A stretch of DNA of 9,703 nt from Archangium sp. (GTDB lineage: Bacteria > Myxococcota > Myxococcia > Myxococcales > Myxococcaceae): positions 1 to 9,703 of the forward strand of contig JAEUJT010000380.1 of NCBI GenBank assembly GCA_016793525.1. Direction: 5' to 3'. The notes beneath the pieces are model-generated. The model was not told the DNA's origin. It saw nothing but the letters and a program-made list of their open reading frames with translations, and did no database searches. The stretch's first letter is position 1, and every line of letters starts with the position of its first letter. Below, in pieces: positions 1 through 5,815 of the stretch. The position numbers and the translations under genes were made by a program.

Positions 1-2
1 AA

Positions 3-866
3 GCGCTGCAACACGCGATGGAGACGCCCATGGCCTCCGCCACCTCGATGGATTCGTTCCAGGCCTCGGCGCACGTCGAGCCGGTGACGAAACACGTCGC
101 CGTGACACACGTGGCCGTCGTCGAAGCGCCTCCGCTGGCGCCGCAGCCTCAGGCCAACGCCGAAGCACCAGAGACCATCACCGAGGTGCAATCGCCGGCT
201 GCGCCCGAGCTCGAGCCGCACGAGCGCCGCGAGCGCCTGCGCGACCGTCTCCGCGCGGTGCGTGAGAACCCGCGCCCGGAGCCGCTGCCCGAGACCGTCG
301 CCGAAGCCGGCGTGCTCGCCGTGGAGCGCATCTCCGCCCTACAGAGCGAGCTCACCAAGGCCCGCGCGATGAACCTCGCGCTGACGCAAGACCTCGAGGG
401 CACTCGCCGCCAGGCCGAGCGCGCCACCGAAGAGGCCCGCCTGCGCATGGACGAAGCGCGCCGCCTCGCCCACGAGATGGAAGGCCGCGTGACGCTGCTG
501 AGCGACCTCGAAGGCGAGCTTCACGCGCTGGAGGCCGAGCGCAACGAGGCGCTGCTGGCGCTCCAAGAATCGCGTCAGTCGCTCGACGCGCGCGACGCCG
601 ATTCACTGTCGCTGAAGGCCGAAATCGCCAAGCGCGACGAAGCCCTGCGCGAATCGCTCGCCGAAGAAGAGCGCCTGGCCACGGAGCTCGAAGAAGCGCA
701 CGACAGCATGGCCTCGCTCCGCCGCGGCGCCGATGCGCTGAAGACCGAGCGCGACACGTTGGCCCGCCAGGTCTCCGACCTCACCCGCGAGCGCGCTGAA
801 TTGCTCGAGGCCCGCAAGGCCCTCGAGGCCGTGCACAAGGCCCTCAGCAGCGCCACGCTGCGGTAA
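3..866 (+). CDS. Coiled-coil protein, 5' end outside the window (partial)
   Basis: The frame is open from the first bases of the window, so the ATG at 18 may be internal and the protein probably begins upstream; the true start cannot be set here. From the Met at 18 there are 282 residues. Residues 1-60 are rich in Pro, Ala, Val and Glu and look like a flexible linker, with a short HVAVTHVAV echo. From about residue 65 to the end the sequence is charged and heptad-like (regular Leu spacing; many Glu, Arg and Ala; no Pro or Cys), typical of a long coiled coil. There is no membrane segment or recognisable enzymatic domain in this part. Codon third positions are strongly G/C, supporting a real gene. 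It ends at TAA just before a hairpin. A scaffold or cytoskeletal-type role is possible, as is the tail of a receiver-plus-coiled-coil protein such as AglZ, but nothing visible decides this. I do not recognise the gene. Confidence 0.8.
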   Translation, partial: ALQHAMETPMASATSMDSFQASAHVEPVTKHVAVTHVAVVEAPPLAPQPQANAEAPETITEVQSPAAPELEPHERRERLRDRLRAVRENPRPEPLPETVAEAGVLAVERISALQSELTKARAMNLALTQDLEGTRRQAERATEEARLRMDEARRLAHEMEGRVTLLSDLEGELHALEAERNEALLALQESRQSLDARDADSLSLKAEIAKRDEALRESLAEEERLATELEEAHDSMASLRRGADALKTERDTLARQVSDLTRERAELLEARKALEAVHKALSSATLR

Positions 867-881
867 CCCGTCACGTCGCAC

Positions 882-904
882 GGAGCGCCACGCGCTGGCG
901 CTCC
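882..904. terminator. Hairpin between convergent genes, candidate terminator
   Basis: A perfect inverted repeat of 9 bp (GGAGCGCCA pairing with TGGCGCTCC) encloses a 5-base loop. It lies 16 bases past the stop of the coiled-coil gene and about 110 bases past the stop of the diguanylate cyclase gene that converges on it. A short T run (TTTT, about 912-915) follows on the plus strand, but it is too short and too distant for a textbook intrinsic terminator. It may end transcription from the left gene or only stabilise the 3' end. The rest of 905-1016 shows no gene. Confidence 0.55.
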
Positions 905-1016
905 ACCGCTGCATTTTCAGACCGCACCGAAGCACCTGCGGCCGCAACACTGCGCGACGGGTACAGCGGTTGCGCCGGAACACGTGCAGAAGTCACGACG
1001 CCACCGACAGCGCACG

Positions 1017-1925
1017 TCACTTCTTCTTGCTGCCGGTGGGCGGCGGCATCACCTGGTTGCGCCCGTTCTGCTTCGCCTCGTAGAGCGCGTGGTCAGCGGC
1101 GTCGACCATCGCGCGCCAGTCGAGGAACTTGGCCTTCTTGTTGGTGACGACGCCGATGCTGAGCGTCACCGGCACCTTCTGCCCCGCCACCACGAAATCG
1201 TGCTTCGACACCACCTTGCGCAGCCGCTCGGCGAAGGCCACCGCGCGCGCCGGAGTGAGCTCGCGCGCCACCACCAGAAACTCTTCGCCGCCGTATCGGC
1301 CCAGCGTGTCTTCGATGCGAATGGTCTTCAGCAGCACGTCAGACAGCGCGCGCAGCACCGCGTCACCACCCGAGTGCCCCAGCGTGTCATTGACCCGCTT
1401 GAAGTGGTCGACGTCGAGCAGCATCACCGCCAGCGCGTGGCCGTGGCGGTCGGCGAAGGCGAACTCTTTGGTCAGCACCTCGGTGAGGTACGCGCGGTTG
1501 TAGAGGCCGGTCAGCACGTCGCGCGTGGCCTGGTCGAAGAGCTTCTTCTGCGCCTCAGCCTCGAGCAGGTCTTGGTAGGCGAAGCGCAGCACCGCCGCCG
1601 GCCCGAGCTGAATCTTGTCGCCGTTCTTGAGCGTGGTGAGGGCGTTGATGCGCTCGCCGTTGACCAGCGTGCCGTTCTTCGACTGCAGGTCTTCGACGGC
1701 GACGCGCTCGGCGCTCACCGACAGCCGCGCGTGGCTGCGCGAGACACCGTCGTCGTCGATGCGAATGTGGCACTCGTGGGAGCGGCCGATGATCAGCTCT
1801 TCCACGTCGAGCACCACCGTGCGTCCGACCGAATCGCCCGCCAGTACCGTCACCGTCGGGTGCGCCGTGCCGAGCTGCGACAAGATGTTGAGGACCGGTT
1901 TCGAGCCGGTTTGGTCGCTGTCCAC
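1017..1925 (-). CDS. FHA-GGDEF diguanylate cyclase
   Basis: Predicted to make cyclic di-GMP from two GTP, in the cytoplasm (302 residues, no signal peptide or membrane segment). Residues about 24-116 form an FHA phosphothreonine-binding domain with the usual GRSH (47-50), SRSHARL (62-68) and NGT (84-86) elements. Residues about 130-296 form a GGDEF domain: DVLTGLYNR (136-144), the metal-binding D171 in LLDVDHFK, and the active site GGEEF (212-216). An RxxD inhibitory site (R203-D206) lies exactly five residues before the active site, so both catalysis and product inhibition look intact. The GTG start is forced by an in-frame TAA five codons upstream; no strong ribosome-binding site precedes it. 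It lies 100 bases downstream of the outer-membrane protein gene on the same strand and may be read through from it. The FHA domain suggests control by a Ser/Thr kinase, which is inference. Confidence 0.93.
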   Translation of the reverse strand: MDSDQTGSKPVLNILSQLGTAHPTVTVLAGDSVGRTVVLDVEELIIGRSHECHIRIDDDGVSRSHARLSVSAERVAVEDLQSKNGTLVNGERINALTTLKNGDKIQLGPAAVLRFAYQDLLEAEAQKKLFDQATRDVLTGLYNRAYLTEVLTKEFAFADRHGHALAVMLLDVDHFKRVNDTLGHSGGDAVLRALSDVLLKTIRIEDTLGRYGGEEFLVVARELTPARAVAFAERLRKVVSKHDFVVAGQKVPVTLSIGVVTNKKAKFLDWRAMVDAADHALYEAKQNGRNQVMPPPTGSKKK

Positions 1926-2025
1926 CGAGCGCGTGCATTACAGCACCTCGCCGCGCGCTCGCCCACTTCGCAGCGCCGAACTCGCTGGAGGGTGGATCCG
2001 CACACTTCCGTACGTGTACGCGCGG
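1926..2025. other. Intergenic spacer between barrel gene and diguanylate cyclase gene
   Basis: A 100-base gap on the minus-strand transcription path. It holds a 5-bp inverted repeat (CAGCG/CGCTG, around 1971-1988) and a short GTAC-GT-GTAC palindrome near 2010, but neither has a T run, and I see no convincing -35/-10 pair. The cyclase gene could have its own promoter here or be co-transcribed with the barrel gene. Confidence 0.4.
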
Positions 2026-3627
2026 CTACAGCACTTCGTAGCGAACGCCGAGCATCACCTTGTCGTTGCGGTTGAAGGCGCCGAAGGGCGACCACGCGCT
2101 GCCCTCGTACACCTCGGCGGCGAGCCAGATTTTCAGCGCCTCATAGCCCTGGAACGTCACCCGCGGAGACAGCGCGATGCTCGGGTGAATGGGCTCCACC
2201 GCGGCGCGCAGCGAGAGCTCGAAGCGCCCCTTCCACACCGGTACGCCGACGTTGCCCACGAAGAGGTGGAAGATGGCCGCCCGCGCCGCGCCCACCGCCG
2301 TGGCCGGCTCGAGCACGTAGAGCTGCTCGTTCGCCCCAACGCCTGGCACCACCAACCCGAGGTAGCTCACCGAATACACCACCGGTGATTCGCTCGCCTG
2401 CGAGTAGCCCACCACCGCGGTGATGGCCGCCTTGTCGACAGGCGAAAACGACGCATCGACGAAGGTCTGCCGCGGCGAGAAGCTCACGTCGACGTCGAGC
2501 TGCCCGGGGCCGACGAGCGTCGAGCCCTCGAGCGAGAGCAGATGTGTGCGCGCGTAGGTACCGCGGTACAACGTCTCCCCGGCTTGAAAGCGGTTGAGCA
2601 CCGAGATGGCCGCGGCCGAATCGACCCGCCCCGCCGCTTGCGCCTTCGACAGCGCCGCCACTTCAGGGTCGACCGTGACACGCGGGAACTTCTCGTTCAT
2701 CCACACCCAGCTCGCGCCCAAGGTGACGCGCCCGCGCCGGGTCAACCGAAAGGCCACGTCGCCGGCGAAGGGCACCGGGCGTTGCGTCTCCAGCACCCGG
2801 TCTTGAATGACGTCTTCAATGGAGGGGTCGATGCGCCGGTTGTCGAACGCGCCCGCCAGCGTCGGCTGCACCAGCGCCTCGTCTTGACCGAAAACGAAGT
2901 ACCGGTGCGGTTGGAAGAAAGGCACGTACGCCGCGAGCCAGGTCAGCGAGCCGACTTCACCCTGGCCGCGCACGGCGAAGACGGGCAGCAACGCGTCTTC
3001 GAGCTCTCCGCCGAGAAACCCGTCGCGCAAATCGCGTGGGTTCAACGCATCGGCCGGAGCCAAAGCAGGGTTGGCCCCGAGGGGAATGCGCTGGTTGCCC
3101 ACCCGCACGTCAGCGCGCGAGGTGTACACGTCGACGAAGGCGTCACCCAGCTGCGGCTCGAAGTAGCCCTTGGCGCGGTCGAATTCTCGCTGCGTGGCGA
3201 GGCGCAGGTACGCGCGGCCCTCGAGCACCAGCCGAATGCGCTCATTCACCTTCACGTCGACCCCGACGTGCGCGCGGATTCGCCCTTCGGCCACGTTTTC
3301 GGCCAGCGCCACGTTGCGCGGAGAGTCGAAGCGGGTGTCGAGCGAGGTCTCTCCGCGCACCGCGCCGTAGACCCGCGCCGTGGGGGCCGTCTCCACCGCT
3401 TCGAACTCGTCGACCGCCATCGACGAAGGCGCGTCAGAGGGCGTCGGCGTGGCCTCGAAGGTGTCGACCGTCATCGGCGCCGACTCGAACGCCTCGATGG
3501 TCATCGCGGAGATGCCGGCGTCTCCCGCAGCACCTCCATCGACGCCGTCAGCCCACGCCACCGCGCGCAGCGAGACGGCCAGCAGCCACGCCCACCCTGC
3601 CCCGCGTTGTGGCCAGCCGCGCTTCAC
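2026..3627 (-). CDS. Outer-membrane beta-barrel protein, DUF1302/porin-like
   Basis: A predicted exported outer-membrane protein of 533 residues. The N terminus is a signal peptide (basic start, hydrophobic stretch WLLAVSLRAVAWA, likely cut after A26). Residues 42-79 carry three short copies of an M-T-[IV]-[ED]-x-F-E motif, then from about 86 to the end the sequence alternates in the manner of amphipathic barrel strands (for example RVYGAVRGETSL, RIRLVLEGRAYLRL, VMLGVRYEVL). The element ADALNPRDL (192-200) followed by a region rich in aromatics resembles DUF1302-type barrels encoded beside LolA-like proteins. It ends in Leu rather than the usual terminal Phe or Trp. The GTG start lies 6 bases after the stop of the LolA-like gene, indicating coupling. 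No barrel substrate can be read from the sequence. The barrel call is firm; the exact family is not. Confidence 0.8.
   Translation of the reverse strand: MKRGWPQRGAGWAWLLAVSLRAVAWADGVDGGAAGDAGISAMTIEAFESAPMTVDTFEATPTPSDAPSSMAVDEFEAVETAPTARVYGAVRGETSLDTRFDSPRNVALAENVAEGRIRAHVGVDVKVNERIRLVLEGRAYLRLATQREFDRAKGYFEPQLGDAFVDVYTSRADVRVGNQRIPLGANPALAPADALNPRDLRDGFLGGELEDALLPVFAVRGQGEVGSLTWLAAYVPFFQPHRYFVFGQDEALVQPTLAGAFDNRRIDPSIEDVIQDRVLETQRPVPFAGDVAFRLTRRGRVTLGASWVWMNEKFPRVTVDPEVAALSKAQAAGRVDSAAAISVLNRFQAGETLYRGTYARTHLLSLEGSTLVGPGQLDVDVSFSPRQTFVDASFSPVDKAAITAVVGYSQASESPVVYSVSYLGLVVPGVGANEQLYVLEPATAVGAARAAIFHLFVGNVGVPVWKGRFELSLRAAVEPIHPSIALSPRVTFQGYEALKIWLAAEVYEGSAWSPFGAFNRNDKVMLGVRYEVL
3391..3504 (-). 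repeat. Threefold short motif in the barrel protein's N-terminal segment
   Basis: Three imperfect copies of a roughly 10-residue unit lie between the signal peptide and the barrel: MTIEAFESAP (42-51), MTVDTFEATP (52-61) and MAVDEFEAVE (70-79). The first two are directly adjacent; the third follows an 8-residue Pro/Ser-rich spacer. The shared pattern is visible in DNA as well, as a TCGAA...TCGA...CATCG pattern on the plus strand repeated three times. Constant Phe-Glu with acidic flanks suggests a short linear binding motif exposed in the periplasm, which is inference. Confidence 0.75.
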
Positions 3628-3633
3628 CAGCGG

Positions 3634-4395
3634 TTACCCACGCTCGAGCGCACGCTCGGTGAAGGCCTCGTCGCCCAGGCCAGCCTCGTCGAGCTTCAGC
3701 ACCGTCATCTGCGTCTTGGTGCCGGTCTGGAGGTTCTCCATCACCGACTCCGCTGCCAACGTGCGGTCTTTGAAGGCCTTCAGCTTCAGCGTGCGGTAGC
3801 GCTTGAACGGCTTGCCCGCCTTGTCGAGGTAGTCGACCTTCATCGGCACGTAGGTCTGCTGGTCGACGTACATGGTGAGGCCTCCGTACGGAGACGTCTC
3901 GTCGCCTTTCCCCTCGAGCACGAAACACGGGCGCCCCTCGACCTGCGCGTCGGGGAGCCGTTTCAAGTCTTCGTCTTTCGTGCCCCCGCTGGCGATGTCG
4001 GCGTAGGCGAAGTCGGTGTCCATGAAGGCCTTGCCGCGGTCACCCTTCGCCACCTTGCGCACCCGCTTCAGCTTCGGGAGGTAGAGCGAAACGTCGTCGC
4101 CGTCGCCACTCTCCACCGTCAGCACGGCGACACCCGCCACGCCCACCGGAGACGAGAAGCGAGCGAGCGCGTGGCCCTTGCCGTCGATGCGCTTTGACGA
4201 GGTGGTGAGCACCTGCTCTTTGGTTTTCCCGTCGGCGGCGGTCGACGCCAGCTTGAGCTCGGCGGTGAGGCCCACCAGGTTCAACGCGCCGCGGTCTCTC
4301 GACTTGCGCGCGATGTCGGCAGCCGACTCATCGGCGGCCAGCGCCCGGACGGCGAGGCAGAGCGTCAACACAGCTGCGGAAAGAGAGGTTCTCAC
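3634..4395 (-). CDS. LolA-like periplasmic protein (outer membrane lipoprotein-sorting family)
   Basis: A 253-residue secreted protein of the LolA-like fold, a family thought to carry lipids or lipoproteins across the periplasm. A signal peptide (RTSLSAAVLTLCLAVRALA) is probably cut near A20-A21. The mature part has family landmarks: FSSPVGVAGVAVL (80-92), the YLPKLKRVRKV segment (105-115), the FMDTDFAYADI signature (124-134), and GGLTMYVDQQTYVPMKVDY (171-189), where one beta-strand pair leads to the closing sheet. The reading frame stays open far upstream, but that extension lacks any family similarity; the GTG at 4395 is chosen because the signal peptide starts there and GGGAG sits 8 bases upstream. 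It is the first gene of a minus-strand unit, 6 bases ahead of the barrel gene. In other bacteria such pairs usually accompany an MMPL/RND exporter, which is absent here. Confidence 0.87.
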   Translation of the reverse strand: MRTSLSAAVLTLCLAVRALAADESAADIARKSRDRGALNLVGLTAELKLASTAADGKTKEQVLTTSSKRIDGKGHALARFSSPVGVAGVAVLTVESGDGDDVSLYLPKLKRVRKVAKGDRGKAFMDTDFAYADIASGGTKDEDLKRLPDAQVEGRPCFVLEGKGDETSPYGGLTMYVDQQTYVPMKVDYLDKAGKPFKRYRTLKLKAFKDRTLAAESVMENLQTGTKTQMTVLKLDEAGLGDEAFTERALERG

Positions 4396-4506
4396 GCGTT
4401 CGACTCCCAGGAGAGAAGACAACCGGCCTAGCACGTTCGACGCAGCCCCGGCCCCGGACTTCACGGCCCCGTGCATTCTGCGAGACCCCGGCGTTAGGCT
4501 CTCTCC
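4396..4506. promoter_or_regulatory. Divergent intergenic region, presumed promoters both ways
   Basis: A 111-base region separates the start of the LolA-like gene (minus) from the start of the unknown 175-residue protein (plus), so it should hold promoters for both. It is very C/G-rich (stretches of CCCCGG type around 4446-4459) and includes a small CACGG/CCGTG dyad at 4462-4473. I could not identify a convincing -35/-10 or -24/-12 pair on either strand. Confidence 0.45.
4404..4408 (-). promoter_or_regulatory. Ribosome-binding site of the LolA-like gene
   Basis: GGGAG on the minus strand ends 8 bases before the GTG at 4395. It decides the start of the LolA-like gene in an otherwise long open frame that continues to about 5013. 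Confidence 0.7.
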
Positions 4507-5034
4507 ATGCGCTCCACCCCCACCGACCGAGGCCACGTCGCCACCGTCGCTGCCGCCCCCAAGGCTGCCGCCCGCCGTGAGACGCCTCGCGCCGCCACGG
4601 TGAAGCTCGCCACGTCGGCGGTGGTCGACGTGCTGACAACGGCCACTGCGTTCAAGCCGTCGACCAAACACCCGTTCCTCGAGCGCTTCGGCGAGACGCT
4701 TGGGCTGGGCCTCGGCCTCATCGTCACCGAGGCGCTGGCCGCCGTGCCGAGCTGGAACACGCCGGTCCTCGACGCGAAAGGCAAGCCGGTGGCCGAGGTC
4801 GCTGGTGCGAAGCGCGTCGGCACCCACGCCATTCGCAAGCGCCACGAAGAGTTCGTCGGGCCGAAGGTGGCGGCGCTGGTTGAGAAGATGCCTCCGAGCG
4901 CGCTCCGCGACATTCTCGACGGGTTCGCTCAGGGCGCCACCGCGGCGCCGGGCACGTCGTACCGCCTCGAGTCGGCCTTCGATGACCTGGCTACGGCTGC
5001 AGAACGCCAGCACCGAGCAAAACGAAAAGGCTGA
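4507..5034 (+). CDS. Hypothetical protein, 175 residues
   Basis: I do not recognise this protein. It looks genuinely coding: nearly every third codon base is G or C, and the composition is normal for a soluble protein. Residues 1-30 are Ala/Arg/Thr-rich and probably disordered. Residues about 55-85 contain a mildly hydrophobic Gly/Leu helix (around ETLGLGLGLIVTEALAAV), too polar at its edges to call a transmembrane segment with confidence. Residues 110-170 are predicted helical and charged (KRHEEFVGPKVAALVEKM, then SALRDILDGF). The C terminus is basic. It starts at ATG with only a weak AGG upstream, is divergent from the LolA-like gene, and its last 44 bases overlap the end of uppP on the opposite strand. 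No catalytic motif is visible, and no function is assigned. Confidence 0.7.
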   Translation: MRSTPTDRGHVATVAAAPKAAARRETPRAATVKLATSAVVDVLTTATAFKPSTKHPFLERFGETLGLGLGLIVTEALAAVPSWNTPVLDAKGKPVAEVAGAKRVGTHAIRKRHEEFVGPKVAALVEKMPPSALRDILDGFAQGATAAPGTSYRLESAFDDLATAAERQHRAKRKG

Positions 5035-5815
5035 GCCCCAGCAGCACTCGGTACGCGATGAACACCAGCGTCGAGCGGGTGCGTAGGTAGCGCAGCAGGC
5101 CCCAAATCGCCGCGAGGCCGGTGACGAAGGCGACAGCGGTGCCCAGCGCCAGCAGACCAGCCGATGACGCCGCGTCGGGCTCGCGAATCACATCTTTCAG
5201 CTTCAACAGCCCGGCCAACGTCGTCGCGGGAATCGAGAGCAAAAACGAGCACCGCGCGGCGGCTTCGCGGGTGAAGCCCAGCGAGAGGCCTCCGGTGAGC
5301 GTGGTGCCCGAGCGGGAGCTCCCGGGAATGAGCGCCAGCGCCTGCCACAGGCCGATGATGACCCCGTCGCGCAGCGTCACCTCAGACAGCGGTCGCGTGA
5401 ACTTCGCGCGGCGCTCCACGATGAAGAGCACGATGGCCAGCACGATGAGCGACGCGGCGATGACGTAGAGCGAGCGCGCCGAGGTCTCGATGGTGCGCTT
5501 GAAGAGCAGGCCGAGGACGCCGATGGGCAGCGTGCCGACACCGACACACCAGGCCAGCCGCGAGTCCGGCGTCGCCAGCGGAGCGCGCGCCATGAGCCCC
5601 TTCACGAACGCCACCGTCAACCGGCGCAAGTCGCCCGCGAAGTACACCAGCACCGCGGCGGTGGTGCCGAGCTGAATGACCGCGGAGTACGCGGCGCCCG
5701 GGTCGTCCCACCCCAGCAGCGCGGGGATGATGCGCAGGTGCGCGGTCGACGAGATGGGCAGAAATTCGGTCAGGCCCTGCACCAGGCCCAACACCACGGC
5801 TTCGAGGGCTGTCAT
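4991..5815 (-). CDS. uppP: Undecaprenyl-diphosphate phosphatase UppP (BacA)
   Basis: An integral inner-membrane enzyme that removes a phosphate from undecaprenyl diphosphate, regenerating the lipid carrier used for peptidoglycan and surface polysaccharides. Excess activity gives bacitracin resistance in other bacteria. At 274 residues it matches the usual family length (about 270). Both signature regions are intact: QGLTEFLPISSTAH (13-26, with catalytic-type Glu17, Ser22/23 and His26) and LIPGSSRSG (162-170, with Arg168). Several hydrophobic helices follow (for example 44-60, 88-104, 117-133, 221-243, 250-270). An in-frame GTG 24 bases upstream exists, but the ATG at 5815 is preferred because it matches the family N terminus and forms an ATGA overlap with the stop of the PilZ gene. 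It is therefore the last gene of the metK-PilZ-uppP unit and translationally coupled to the PilZ gene. Confidence 0.97.
   Translation of the reverse strand: MTALEAVVLGLVQGLTEFLPISSTAHLRIIPALLGWDDPGAAYSAVIQLGTTAAVLVYFAGDLRRLTVAFVKGLMARAPLATPDSRLAWCVGVGTLPIGVLGLLFKRTIETSARSLYVIAASLIVLAIVLFIVERRAKFTRPLSEVTLRDGVIIGLWQALALIPGSSRSGTTLTGGLSLGFTREAAARCSFLLSIPATTLAGLLKLKDVIREPDAASSAGLLALGTAVAFVTGLAAIWGLLRYLRTRSTLVFIAYRVLLGLSLFVLLGAGVLQP

Noticed and set aside
984..2075. Long plus-strand open frame opposite the diguanylate cyclase (363 codons).
   Set aside because: It is rich in His, Arg and Gln with no domain, exactly antisense to a well-supported enzyme; a mirror effect of high-GC codon use.
2542..4197. 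Long plus-strand open frame (551 codons) opposite the barrel and LolA-like genes.
   Set aside because: It spans two real genes on the other strand and has His/Arg/Val-biased composition, typical of an antisense shadow.
4396..5013. Upstream extension of the LolA-like gene by about 206 codons.
   Set aside because: The extension precedes a clear signal peptide and a GGGAG site, and is antisense to a better-supported plus-strand gene.
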